From Ananas comosus (Eukaryota; Streptophyta; Magnoliopsida; Poales; Bromeliaceae): DNA of 64,000 bases. The notes beneath the pieces are model-generated. The model had not been told where the DNA came from. It saw only the letters and a list, made by a program, of their open reading frames with translations, and made no database searches. Each line of letters starts with the position of its first letter. Positions within the stretch are counted from its first letter, which is position 1. A program made the translations under genes and the position numbers. The stretch covers positions 4,573,409 through 4,637,408 of the forward strand of contig NC_033640.1 in the NCBI RefSeq assembly GCF_001540865.1. Reading direction: 5' to 3'. This document shows positions 12,718 to 24,219 of this stretch, piece by piece.

Positions 12718-14597
12718 TGTAAGAATATCATGTGTACGCAACGGAAGAAAATAACACAATTAAAATATTCTAAAACCAAAGATCACCTCGTGTTTCGTTT
12801 TAAATCATTAATAATTGATCTAATTGATCTAATTAATAGGATCTAGTTTTTTTTTTTTTACCTTGCGCGGGTCGAGATCACCGGAAGTCGACAATCGTTG
12901 GTAAAACTTGTTCATCCTCGCTTAGCCGCGCACGCGCCCGGCCTCTACTCGCGTCCACACGAAATCACGCCATTGATCGAATTAGACGACCGCTTCGATC
13001 CGTGATCCGATCACGAATTAACTCTTGCGTCGATTTGAGGAAGATGAATCAATCTTCTAAATGTGCTACCAACCTTTTGGAGATCGAAAACGATGGATTA
13101 ATTGTGGAAAACTTAAGAAAGAGAGAGAGGATTGACGGCTAGGGTTTTCTATTTCTCTTCTATTAATTAATTTTAATATGCCATATGACATATATTTATA
13201 ATGAGAAAACCTTAAGCCTAATCCTAATCCTAATCGAAATCCTAATCCGATTGGATTATCCATTAACCCACAAGTTAGTTATAATATTAACCAAATCCGA
13301 ATCATAATTCTAATTCGATTCGTGTGTAACATTTACAAATAAGTTCTCATATTATTTACTAACAATTAGTAAATACACCATGCAACTTTTACACACAAAT
13401 ACCTCTAATTTACAACAATTGAAAATTAGTCCTTTTACTAATAAATTAGTAAACTTTAGTATTTAACTATATTATAATTGCAATTAACCTATCTGATAAA
13501 CTTCTTTTATTGTCTCCTTAACATCGATCATGTGTGATTTCTTATATGTGTGACCTAATAGGTTTAATTCTGTTTGGTAATGAAATATGATGCAATCCCT
13601 ATCTATATCATTATCGAAACTTCTTTTGATGGCTCAAACTCTTTTGATTTCACCCTTATAGAATAATTAATTATTTATAATTATTTTTATTGGCTCCCAC
13701 AATCCACTAGTGACGTCTAGCAGTATGTAGTGGCAATCTAGTCAGAAGTGAATATCGGACTGAATCTCTAGGTGCAGTTACCGTACAATACAATCCTTCT
13801 ATCGTATAGTTCCAACTGAGTGGAGATCATAGAATATTCGTCAAACCCCATCACCCATCATATGACAAATTTGATAGGACAAAAACACTTATGATTACTC
13901 TTGAAAACCTCTTTTCATACACCATATTATCCCGGCCGAGGATTTTTGAGCTTTGCCTTACAAATAGTATAGAACTAATTATCTCTCTACCGAGAGCGAT
14001 AGATCTCTATAAACACACACCCATTCCTGATATGAATCGACTGCAGCCAACATATACTATTAAGACCCATGGCTAGGATCAGAGTTTGTTCCATAGTCAA
14101 ACTACAGTAGCCTCACATTGAATGGCCGTGGAGTCGCAGGTCTAAGGATCATTTGTACCACTGCAACATCGAACTAGTTACTGACGAATGAGTAGGCATC
14201 CATATAACTGTTCGTAGTTGGTCATGCTCAGTACCCTTGTTCTCCAACAACCACCTGCATGTTCGCTCCAGTGTCCCCACACTGATGACTCGAGATTTGT
14301 CATCCCAAAAGAGAAGCGACACACATATCAATGTTATTGGATCAATCATCGTCTCCATGATGATCCAATGATTGAGAGCATTTAAGAATTAATCACCGAC
14401 AATATGTATCTCAAATTCTCAACTCTTGAGAATACATATTATCATCTTATTAACTCAAAGGACGATTCATGGACACATTAAACATGAATGGAATAAAAAG
14501 GCCCAATTATATAAATAATAAAGATTAAGCACAAATATATGTCCCATAGAAAATAAAATGCGTCAGTCTGATAGGCTTCTAAGGCATACAACTAACA
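12718..14597 (-). mobile_element. 5' LTR of the copia element
   Basis: The 1880-bp segment begins TGTAAGAATATC and ends CAACTAACA on the plus strand, so TG...CA on either strand, and abuts the PBS. Blocks in it match the solo LTR at 515-8493 in order. No duplication can be tested because the 3' end of the element is outside the window. Confidence 0.78.
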
Positions 14598-14599
14598 AT

Positions 14600-14722
14600 G
14601 CTGAGATATGGGTGACCTTTGGGAAGTTGGGGCGTCACAGTTGGTATCAGAGCAGTTCACCAGCCAAAAGTGTGAGGTAAGTTTTGACTAAGCCAAGGTC
14701 GGAATGACAGACTAAGCCAAGG
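14600..14722 (+). mobile_element. Gypsy-type LTR end with PBS and start of leader
   Basis: An LTR 3' end reading GGGGCGTCACA stops at 14639. One base later comes TTGGTATCAGAGC (14641-14653), an initiator-tRNA-Met PBS on the plus strand. The leader continues to 14722, where unit d begins, and resumes at 20392 with related wording (CTAAGTCAGGGTTAGAATGACA versus CTAAGCCAAGG...). This fragment supports calling the GGGGCGTGACA end of the Del-like units their 3' end. Confidence 0.65.
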
Positions 14723-16551
14723 TGTCACGCCCCGAGTCCACACCGGAAGCCCACGAGGACGTCAACAGACCCACCGAATGGTCAGGGTTTCCCTTGTCTA
14801 AACGAATTCCAAGGGGTTACATTTGAGAAGTCTCCACAACACAAGAATCAAGATGAAATACAGAATAAACAAACGACATGTATCAGAGCACTATCTACAA
14901 GCTAAACTGCTGTACATCATGTACTACATCAAATAATTCTCAATCCCAAAAAAGTACAAGGAAAAAGCCCTGGCCCTCGCAGTGCATGCATGTAGTATAG
15001 AGTAGCACACTATCTAGTGGTCCAGTAATGTCTAGGCATGCTGGTAGGAGATGCTATCTACTGCGCGATACCCCTCGCCTCGATCAGCCGACTGTATACG
15101 TACCCTAAAAAGTAAACCACAAAAGGGTGTGAGAACTACTGAATAGTAGTTCCCAGTTGGTACGGTCGACGATAACCACGGCCTTCCCACTAGGTCTACT
15201 GCAGGCGAGAATAGTGAAAGAACAGTAAAGAATGCGATAAATGTATAACTAAAGATAACTGCAAGTACAGTAAAGTCTGCTATAAATAGATATCTGACTC
15301 TGATCAGAACAGGGAATGTATCTACTAATCACTTTACTGAAAGGAATAACTGAATATAATAGAAACAGATCCATATACCTACTGAACTCTCATGCCCTTG
15401 TATATGTCGTAAAAGTCAGAAAAGAGCTGGTTAGTGCATGCACCAAAGCTACTGCTACTAAACAAATGTTGTACTAATACCCAATCGCAACGGCCGACTC
15501 ATACGTCCGGTCAAACCTACACCCGCCTATTGCCCGGAATCGCACTCCCACAGGTGCACCGCTGACAGCTAGGCTCTGCCCCCAGCCCGAACACCACTCC
15601 CACAGGTAGGTCGTCTTCCCAAAGGCACACATATCTTTGCTATAACTAGCCAACGTCCAGAGCGGCACTCGAAAGGGAGCGACCCCTACCGAGTCTAATA
15701 GCAAGTATCTCAGTCAAACCACTATGGCTCTCCAGTCTATGGTCTATATCATGGTTAACAATATCACGATACCCAATACACTGTCCTCAGCATAGTCATG
15801 GAGAATACAAGAAGTCGACTGTCACAAGAGAATGTGCACACAGAATAAACTACACTCTCTATGTCCACATATTTGCACACTACCACCGTGCTACCCGCGG
15901 CCTCTATCACAAAGTTCATGGCATGTACGAGAAAAATAAATAAGAGATGACTCACATAGATGGTTCAAATGAACAACGCACATAGATACCTCACCTAACT
16001 TATGTTTTGTATAGCATTTAGGGACAATAGACAACTCATCACTATCCACAAGATGTCGACTAGCCTCCCACGACCTAAGTCAGAATATCTAATATGAGAT
16101 ATGGCTAATAATAAGTATGTCCCGTCTAGTAAATCATGGGATGGTCAAGAATTACTAGAAATGACCCAATGATCTCAACTCAATCATATAGGTCCAAAAA
16201 TCTATCCACACGTGTCTCACGAATCCTCGGCCACAAAGTAACCAAAAGAGCGGTCGTCAAAGGTCTCGTGAAGCCTAGACCTCTATCATGTAATTCACGG
16301 CATGCTCAATGCAAGGAAAAAGGAAATAACTCGTATTCATGCTTCAAGTACGATATTGTAACACACTGGGCCCTTGCAAATGGCGAGGTTCGAGTGATTG
16401 GTCGTGTTCTGAGCTTTTCCAGACTTGCTGGTAGGTCGTTGACTGTGTTCCGACCTATGACACGTGTCCCGAGGAGTGTGGTACGAAGCCTTGCACCAAA
16501 ACCCAAAAATTTGGATTTTGGTCAGCTCTCGGATTGGCTGTCTGGCGGGCT

Positions 16552-16797
16552 TGTACCGGTACAAGGCTGTGCTTGTACCGGTACAGAGCCGCGAGCTTGC
16601 AAACCCGAGCCTCGGGTTTGCATTTTCGCAGGTCTTGTACCGGTACAAGGATGGTCTTGTACCGGTACAATGTTGATGGTTGTACCGGTACAGCCACCGG
16701 GCCTGTACCGGTACAGTGCTGCAGAACAGCGCAACCCGAGCCACGGGTTTGGATTTCGTGGACCTTGTACCGGTACAAGGGACCGTGTACCGGTACA
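16552..16797 (+). promoter_or_regulatory. Eight-site palindrome array in unit e (TGTACCGGTACA type)
   Basis: Eight copies of TGTACCGGTACA or near copies start at 16552, 16574, 16636, 16658, 16681, 16704, 16766 and 16786. Spacings are 22, 62, 22, 23, 23, 62 and 20 bp. Both 62-bp gaps contain a further dyad, AACCCGAG...CGGGTT. The array ends about 55 bp before a TATA-like stretch. Reading frames through it encode only repetitive Cys-Thr-Gly-Thr or Val-Pro-Val-Gln peptides. Confidence 0.7.
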
Positions 16798-16913
16798 AGG
16801 CGGCAGATTTCGCACAGTTTGGACTGCAGGGGTGTTTTTGAGTTTGTATCTCTTTTATTTATTCCCCCACGCCCCTTAGCTGTTTCTTTGAGCTTGAAAC
16901 AGCAGGAGACAAG

Positions 16914-18728
16914 GTAAGGGAACCCTCTCCACCCTTCCACTTGGATTTGATCCTCTTTTTGCATGGTTTTTGATGGATCCTTCTTCTCCTTTTTCCTTTT
17001 GGTGCTATTCCACTATGGTTGAAGCCAAGAGCTTGGATTTGGAGCTAAGTGGAAGAGAGATCTTGGAACCTAGAGCATTTGGAGCTTGATTTGAAGCTTC
17101 TAGAGAGGTTAGCAACATGATTTGAGCCTTTGATCCATGTTTTTGCTAAATTTTGAGTTGGAACCCTAGATTGGATACTTAGGGTTTATTTTGGGGATTT
17201 TGATTCTAGGGCTTTAGAGACTAGATTGGTGGGTTTAGAACCTTCCTTGGGCTTAGATTGGATGAACCCTAGCTCTCTTTTGGAGCTTAGGAGAAGATTT
17301 CTATTCTTGAGGTGAGTTTGACCCTTTTTGCTCCTAGGTTAAAGATTGAGCTTATTGCTCTTCGTATCGATTGGATGACACCCTTTTTGATGTTCCTAGG
17401 GTGCTAGAAAGCTTGTGGAAACCTCCGTTGGAGCAAACGAAAAGCTTCGTTGTCGTTGGTGGGTTTGACCTAGCCTATAATATGAGAAATCCTCATATTT
17501 GGTGATAAGTGTTTCGTATACTATTAATTCATGCATGATCATGCTAAATACATTTATTATGATTTTTAGAATGCTCAAAATGCCCATGTTATATGTAATG
17601 AAATTTCCGGACCTCTATGTAGTAGCGAGTTGCTGGACAGATCTAGTGATGCATTTGGCATTCTATATGAGACTTGGTTTCATGCTTCTATAGTGTAAAT
17701 GGGCTTTAATTCGTGCATTTAAACTTAGGTTTATTTGAGACATGATGAATGACAAGTTGCCATTTATTGACATCAAACTTAGATGCATGTGAATTAGAGA
17801 GCTAATGTCATCAAGCGGCATTGAGCTCAGGACAAGTGTGAACCTAGTGGATAGGGCCATTAAGGGATTTGGAAAACTTGTGGAACATCAAATTGCCTAA
17901 GTGTCATTAAGGGGCACTAGGCGTAGCAAATGTTGAAATTTCACATTGTGACTTAAACTAGATCTTCGGGATGCTAGTGACTATACCATGTTAGAGACAT
18001 GAGAATTGGATACTTGAGACTTGGACTATGCTTGTTTGCCATTTGTGCTCATTCGCACATGCTTGTGAGGGTCGCTCCCTACAAGCCGGCACTCCGGAGT
18101 TAGCCTACGCGACTTTTGTTCGTCCGTGCGGTATTGAGAAGCCTACGGGGTCGAGTGGGACAGACACATTCCAAGAGTAGGGATGTTGGGCTACCACAGG
18201 CACTTAGGCGGCACAAGCTGGACTACCTTGGGTAGGTCCTCAAGTTGGAAATGGAAATCGACACGGTGTTGAATATGAACAATCACTACTAGATAGGATT
18301 AGTAGTTGGATTACTTGGACACGCTTATGATATAGCATTGGTACATTTAGTATACTTGTCGGTTTCATTATTGCATCGTAGTATACTCGGTTGTTTGGAT
18401 AGTTTTACCCTTATGCATGGACATATTGCAACGTGAGGTTTACTTGTTATTATGTTGAGACATATTAGTATGCATCGGATATATTACCTTATGATAGCGT
18501 AGATGTACATCACCATGACATCATGCTTATTGGAGACTTAGTAGTATAGCATTTCATTCATGCTTTCTTTCAGCAGTTTTCGTGTTCACTATTTATTACA
18601 TATTACTTTATGTTGTTACTTACCCTTTTCTTTTGGGGCCTAGTGGTGCATTGAGCTGAGGTCAGTAATTGCCCACTGGGAACTATAAATTATAGTTCTC
18701 ACGCCCTCTTTTTCTCGATGTTTTTCAG
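16914..18728 (+). other. Predicted leader intron inside the LTR (unit e)
   Basis: CAAG/GTAAGG at 16914 and TTTTTCAG/AGCC ending at 18728 form a plausible plant intron. The same donor type occurs after the leader in units b (6428), h (24909), k (44575), l (54876) and m (56181). The same acceptor position occurs in b (7922), f (36063), h (26171), k (45815), l (58965) and m (57731). Splicing has not been shown; the call rests on conservation of the signals. Confidence 0.4.
18680..18698 (+). other. Conserved stem-loop before the predicted 3' splice site
   Basis: GAACTATAAATTATAGTTC is a near-perfect palindrome, 29 bp from the predicted acceptor. Equivalent hairpins with different stems occur at the same place in the other Del-like units, for example 2579-2598, 15133-15152, 36012-36030 and 58920-58939. 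The paired changes suggest that pairing, not sequence, is kept. Confidence 0.6.
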
Positions 18729-19764
18729 AGCCTTCCACTCAGGGTGAGGCCAGGGATCGCGGGAAGGGAGTTGCTTCGAGCTAGCTTCCTTCGAGGACGA
18801 GTTGATAGGTGGTCTACCTCTCGATTTTTGTTTTATTTTGCGAGAGGTGGAGCGTTTTTGCCAGTGTACTAGAGACCACCATTTTTGTACATATGAGACA
18901 GACATTGTACTTCTTATGACTCTTTTTATTGACTAGCTTTACTTCTTTACCTTGGTGTAGATGTTAGAACTATATTCGCTCTGATATCATTAGTTGCTTG
19001 TTATTTCACTTCTTCTAGTTGTCTACTACTTGCTTTTACTTCCGCTTTTATTCTAGACGCCTTATATGTGTAGACATATGGCGGGTCTGGGCACGCTACC
19101 GGGAGGGCCTCCGCCGGTCCCGGGGCGTGACAGATATACATTGTCAAAATGGACATACTTACACTTCATGTTTAAATTCATGACTCCTATGCATACTCAT
19201 GTTTATACTCCAGTATTATGTCTCATAACCATGTGTCGAATGTCTCAATATTATGCTCGATATTGTAGAATCCATGTACGGATGGTCAACTACAATATAC
19301 AATACCAAATAGACATAGAAGAAAATTCGCCGTTTTCAGCGACCGGAACCTACCTTAGTGTGATACAGCAGCTAAAGCAAGAAATCCGCCACTCACAGGA
19401 TTTTCCTCAGCTCACGGTCGCTCGGAAACACTAAACAAGTCAAATCATTTGGAATTACAATCAAAAGGCTAATTTTCTAACCAAGCTCAATTCATGCAAA
19501 TTGAACGTCAATTGCCTTAAATTGTGACTAACGGGACATGTATGGTACTTAAATTCGCGCTCTAGGACATCCTGCAACCGTCAATTTGACATTAGAATTG
19601 TGAATTTTGCTAATTGCTTCAATCATTCCCGTAATTCCTTTCCTTCCATCTTTTCTCCTTTTCTCTCTTCTTTTCTCTTTTTTTCCTTCTCTTTTCCTTT
19701 TCTTTCTCTCTTTTCTTCCTCTTTTCCTCTCTCTTCTTCTTTTCTCTTTTTTTTTAATAGTCTT

Positions 19765-19915
19765 GCTACCCTGCAGCACCTGCTGCTGCTGCCTGGCAGA
19801 AGCAGGCTGCTGCTGTGCTAGCAACGTGTGCTACTGCTGGTGCTGCGCCAGCAGCAGCCAGCTGCTGCAGGAGCTGCAGCAACAACCTACTGCTGCTGCT
19901 ACAAAAATTCTTGCA
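19765..19915. repeat. CTG/CAG-rich dyad cluster in unit d
   Basis: Runs of CTGCTG and CAGCAG alternate and form short dyads such as CAGCTGCTG and GAGCTGCAGC. Pyrimidine-rich sequence (19620-19760) and purine-rich sequence (19930-20040) flank it. It lies roughly where other units carry CCGG palindromes, but the phasing was not demonstrated here. Confidence 0.5.
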
Positions 19916-20391
19916 GTAGCAGTGGCACAAGACAGGGAGAGAGGGGGAAGAAAGGGAAGGAAAGAAAGGAGAAAATGAGGGAAAGAGAAAGGAAGGAAAA
20001 GAAAAGGAAAGGAAAGGAAAAGGAGAAGAAATTTTTTCCTTTCCCTCCAAGTTTTTTTTTCTTCTTCTTCTCTTTCTCTTTTACTTTCTCTTTTCTTTTC
20101 TCTTGCACAAGCTTAGAGAGAGAGAAGGAAAAGGATAAGAAGAAAGAAGAGAAAAATCTTCTTCTTCTTCTTCTTAGTGGAATTCCATTAAGATGCTCTA
20201 TTTGCATCTTAATCCAATTAAGTTTTCTAATTGCACTTTAGTCCTCATGAACTAGTAGCCTCATGCATCCGTTTTTGCATCAATTTCGTGCCAAAATGGA
20301 TTCACCTCAAGCTCCGCAAATATATGCTGCGTGCCAACCCAAACTACAATCTTGTCCAATTGGCAAATTCGGTATTCTACATAGGGTCAGT

Positions 20392-20672
20392 GAATAACAG
20401 GCTAAGTCAGGGTTAGAATGACAAGGCTAGCGAAATGAGTCTCACATCGCCTGGTGATCTTAGGCTCTGTGTGTGTTTAGGGTTGACGAGGATGTCAAAG
20501 CCTAAACAGGCGGAGTCTGTGACACCTCAGTAGTCCCACATCAGATGGAAATGGGATTGTCATTGGATATATAAGAGGACTCTACCCTAGTAATAATAAC
20601 TGGGCATAAGCATTTTGGGCCGGTGGTTTTGGCCCAACGAGTTATTATTGCTAGCAAGTCGGGTCTTTACAC
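20392..20672 (+). mobile_element. Gypsy leader and LTR remnant
   Basis: This continues the leader broken at 14722. From about 20521 it reads TGTGACACCTCAGTAGTCCC, then a TATATAAGAGG box and CATTTTGGGCCGGTGG, like the start of a short gypsy LTR. It stops abruptly near TCTTTACAC at 20672. A diverged relative occurs at 51041-51195. Confidence 0.5.
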
Positions 20673-22859
20673 ACTGCATTTATATGTGATTACTAATATT
20701 TAGTGATAACAAAGTTTGTCACAGAATATTACATTTATGACGATAATATTCATCGCCGATATATTGCCACTAATATTTAGTGACAATAAAATTTGTCACA
20801 AAATATTGCTTTTATGATGTATACTCAAGGATTATGAGAATTGTCACCATTATTTGTCACTGCATTGTCGGTCATAAAATATTGCTCTAATGACAAAAAT
20901 ATCATAATGTGCTACAAAATTCTATTTTAATAATAATATAAACTACAACAATATTTTATACAGTTCAAAACAATCAACTTGTATTTATGATAAAATCAAA
21001 TTGACGAGATTTTTAAGTCTTAATAACAAAAAGGCATTAATATTCTCAAATTCGTCATACAAAATGCTCCCAATATCTCAAATTTTTTAAGTACATGACA
21101 AATAGTTTTCAAATTCAAATTACAAATGATTCATTCTGAAATAACTACATTTGATTTTATTGTCCACATTCAAAATAAAGGATTGTCGAATGCTAACACC
21201 ATGTAGAAATTGCACCACTCATCCTCACCTGCAATAAATTAAAAATAAATATACTTAGACAAAATTGAAATATGAAAGAAAGTAAAATTAAAAAATTGAT
21301 GTTAAGCATAAGTATGATCCAAGTGGAGATCCGTTCTTTTTCTCAACGTATGCCCTTTCCTCATCCTCTAATAATTTCTAACTTAATTTAACAAAATAAA
21401 GTTAGAAACTAAAACTAAAGGATCTAGCAATTCTGACAAAAAGACATTTTATAGAGTTAAAAAAAGAGTTTATCTTATATGTGACTATCGATTGAACTGT
21501 AGGCGAAGTAATTCCATCATACCTATCAATTGACCAGTATAATAATAATAATAATAATAATACCAATAGGAGCAACCATTGTATTACCCTGCACATTTCC
21601 TAGTTCAAATAAATGGAAAAACAAACTCAACATAATGAAAACAAACTTCCAAGAACATGAATAAAATTGATTAAAAAGATCAATTAAATAAGCATGAAAA
21701 CCAAAAATGTTATGGTTATACTCCTAATTCTCTTGTAATCTTTATCAAAAAATAGTTATAATCACAAGATCCATATTCCTAGAGAAGGAGATCACCTGAA
21801 GCATAAAAGCTCAGGATTTTGTTGGCATGATACTCGGAGACATCAACCAAATGGGCAATAAGAATGCAGTTTAAAATATCAGATAACTGAATTACATAAG
21901 CTGCATGCTGTGATTACATGCTAAAACTTGATATGAATTGTGAGCAGTATGAAGAGAGCTATTTTCTACAACTAGTATTTTATATTTCATCTAATTTACC
22001 ATCTACATGAGAGTCGACTTCTACAAACAAGAGTGACAAGCATAGAAGTCAGCAAGTACAAACAGGCTGGTTCCATAGCAAAATAATATCCAACATAAAT
22101 AAGGGAGTTTCTAATTCTGAGAGCATGCGTCTATCATACAATAGCATGGTTCTATATTTGAAGGACTGTAATAACATGAAAATAGGTATACAAGTTGCTC
22201 AAAACCTAACTAGTTGCTATGGGATTAAATTATACGAGTAACAAAAAGGCTTACCAAAGATTTGAAATTCTCAAACCATCACAATAGTCAATGCAAATAC
22301 AAATCATTACATTCCATAATATCCTAAATTATTGTCCTAATCTTCATTGAACAAAAGTTGTACCTCTAATTATTAGAACAAAATCATAAAAATTTTAGGA
22401 TGATTAGTTTCTAATATCCGCCTTTTCTCTTCCAATAAGGCAGGTGTCTCGAGAGGGGTTGACCTCAAATGTATCCTAGCATCAGACTTTCAAAATTTTA
22501 TAGTAGTTCCTTGCTCCGATAACTATTTCCATGTCATGATCAACAAGTTTCGAAATGATTAACAAATTTTGAAAAAGAATATACAAATAATTTAAGCTTA
22601 AATAAAAAAGAGAGATGAAAACTTACTATATTGTGCTAGACTGTGTTTCATTGTCAGCTCGGTGAGAAGATATAGTACCATCCAAATGTTTCAAAATATT
22701 AGTCATTATTATTTCCAATCTCGTTGTTTGTTAGTTATTTCTTTCATCCTTGCTTCCTATTTTGCCTCTACCCCTGCTTCAATTTTGTGCTCGCATCGCT
22801 TGAATTTCTTGTGCTCGACGTAATTACCTCTTACATATCCTAGCACCTCCACTTACAGA
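20673..22859. other. Unassigned AT-rich region, possibly transposon-derived
   Basis: No gene was found. The first 250 bp repeat TTAGTGACAA and TTTGTCAC motifs in both orientations, which resembles subterminal repeats of a DNA transposon. The rest is AT-rich with a short (ATA)n near 21540. No matching terminal repeat was located, so no family is assigned. Confidence 0.4.
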
Positions 22860-24219
22860 GAGGAGCTCGGGATTGAGGAGATGAGCTTGTTGGAGGAGCA
22901 AACTTCAACACTAGCACTTCATGACATGAGTTGGAGTTTAATTTGAGGTTAGTATCCTTCTTATTTTCCCTATTTATGAGATTTGCATGAGATTTGCAAG
23001 AGATTTATGAGGTTAGTATCCTTCTTGTTTTAGGGTTTTTCTTTTGAAAGCTTTTTAGATGGAATTGATGAGTGTTGAACACTCTTGTAGGTTGAATTTG
23101 AAGCCCCATTGGGTTGATTTGAGCCTTAGACAAGTTTTACTTGGTCAAAGATAATTTTCACCTATTTTTTTTTGAATTTTGGTGAATTTCGTGGTGAGCT
23201 TTTTAGAAGCTCGTAACCCTTTGAGAATTTTTCTTAGGGTGCTAAAAGTCTTGGAGACAACTTCGTTGGAGAAACGAACAAGGTTTCGGATGCTATCCAG
23301 TGGGTTTGACCTTATCGAAGTGGGTGAATTCTCTCTGTCTTCTATATTGCTATAAGACATAAATTGATGCATATTCATGCAAGATATGACATGGTAGAAT
23401 TTTTGAAAACATGATACGTACACTCATGTTATGTCACGCCCCGAGACTGCCAATTTGGTCGGTTCGGGCACGTACACAGACGTCGAACGAACAGAACTTC
23501 CTCTGTTCGAACAGGATTACTTTGTTCGAACAGAACTTCTTCTGTTCACCCAAGGCTCCACAACAACCAAACTTGTGTAAGGAAATGCCTAGAAAAATTC
23601 CATTATACATGGCTTGCACGAGGGCAAGCATCTAAAGCAAGTGAAAGTAAAACTATCTATTACATCCACACATTGTATCTTGATTATTTTGAATCAAATA
23701 CAAAGTTTGCAATTTTATTTACATACATTCTTCCAATACATACAATAATCATCTCTCAAATGAATTTTTACACTTTCCTTCATCAACTACAATAGATGAA
23801 ATATACAAGGTATATCTATACTCAATGGAGGTCCGCTATCTAATGCGCAATATCCATGCTGCAATCCTTGACCGCCCCACTCATGTTAGGATCTGCATGG
23901 TTAGTGGGGTGAGAACTGCTGAAAGTTTCTAGTGGGTTCGGCTGCCGACCTCGCCGACTCACCCACTAGGTCTACTTCATAGGAAAAGGAAATAGATAAG
24001 TAACCAAACTAATGCTACTACAATGCCTGTACAAACTGGAAGGGGATAATATACTCATGATGCATGCATGCTCTTTTACCTTTACCCAATCCACTTGTTT
24101 AACCCTTTAGTTAAACCTCAACTCACCAAACTAAATCTCTTTTATCGGGGAGAATACCACAACCCGACTGGACCGTCTGCTGGGGAGAATTCCACTACCA
24201 ACCCAGTTGATGTCACTCC

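Larger units (their letters stand above)
1..14597 (-). mobile_element. Ty1/copia LTR element, 5' portion, with nested insertions
   Basis: Reading the minus strand downward gives 5' LTR (14597-12718), PBS (12716-12705), untranslated leader (12704-11927, 9226-8499 and 514-280) and the start of gag (279-1). The leader is broken by a solo copia LTR at 515-8493 and a Del-like solo LTR at 9232-11921, both with perfect 5-bp duplications. With these removed, PBS to gag ATG is about 1.7 kb. The 3' half is outside the window. The assignment of gag and LTR to one element rests on collinearity and on the duplications closing cleanly. Confidence 0.7.
16357..19132 (+). mobile_element. Del/Tekay-like solo LTR (unit e)
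   Basis: It starts TGTAACACACTGGG and ends TCCCGGGGCGTGACA, with GATAT at 16352-16356 and 19133-19137 as a perfect duplication. It is nested in unit d. Sense order is: eight-site palindrome array (16552-16797), AT-rich TATA-like stretch near 16851, donor CAAG/GTAAGG at 16914, hairpin 18680-18698, acceptor TTTTTCAG at 18728, and a terminal hairpin near 19050-19080. Length is 2776 bp and no protein domain is present. Confidence 0.88.
14723..20391 (-). mobile_element. Del/Tekay-like LTR (unit d), split by unit e
   Basis: It starts TGTCACGCCCCGAGTCC, is interrupted at 16357-19132, and ends near 20391 with GGTATTCTACA. Without the insert it is about 2.9 kb. Flanks are CAAGG (14718-14722) and TAGGG (20392-20396), a poor duplication that suggests age. 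The conserved hairpin is at 15133-15152 with a stem unlike its relatives (ACTACT/AGTAGT). Instead of CCGG palindromes it carries CAGCTG/CTGCAG-rich sequence at 19765-19915 between pyrimidine- and purine-rich tracts. Confidence 0.7.

Noticed and set aside
16136..16964. Long overlapping open frames on both strands (up to 247 codons) through the palindrome array
   Set aside because: They translate the repeat itself in several frames at once (Cys-Thr-Gly-Thr, Val-Pro-Val-Gln, Leu-Tyr-Arg-Tyr). Palindromes without stop triplets create open frames by chance.
19549..20241. Several overlapping frames in pyrimidine/purine tracts and CTG repeats
   Set aside because: Low complexity in all frames, inside unit d; no support as a gene.
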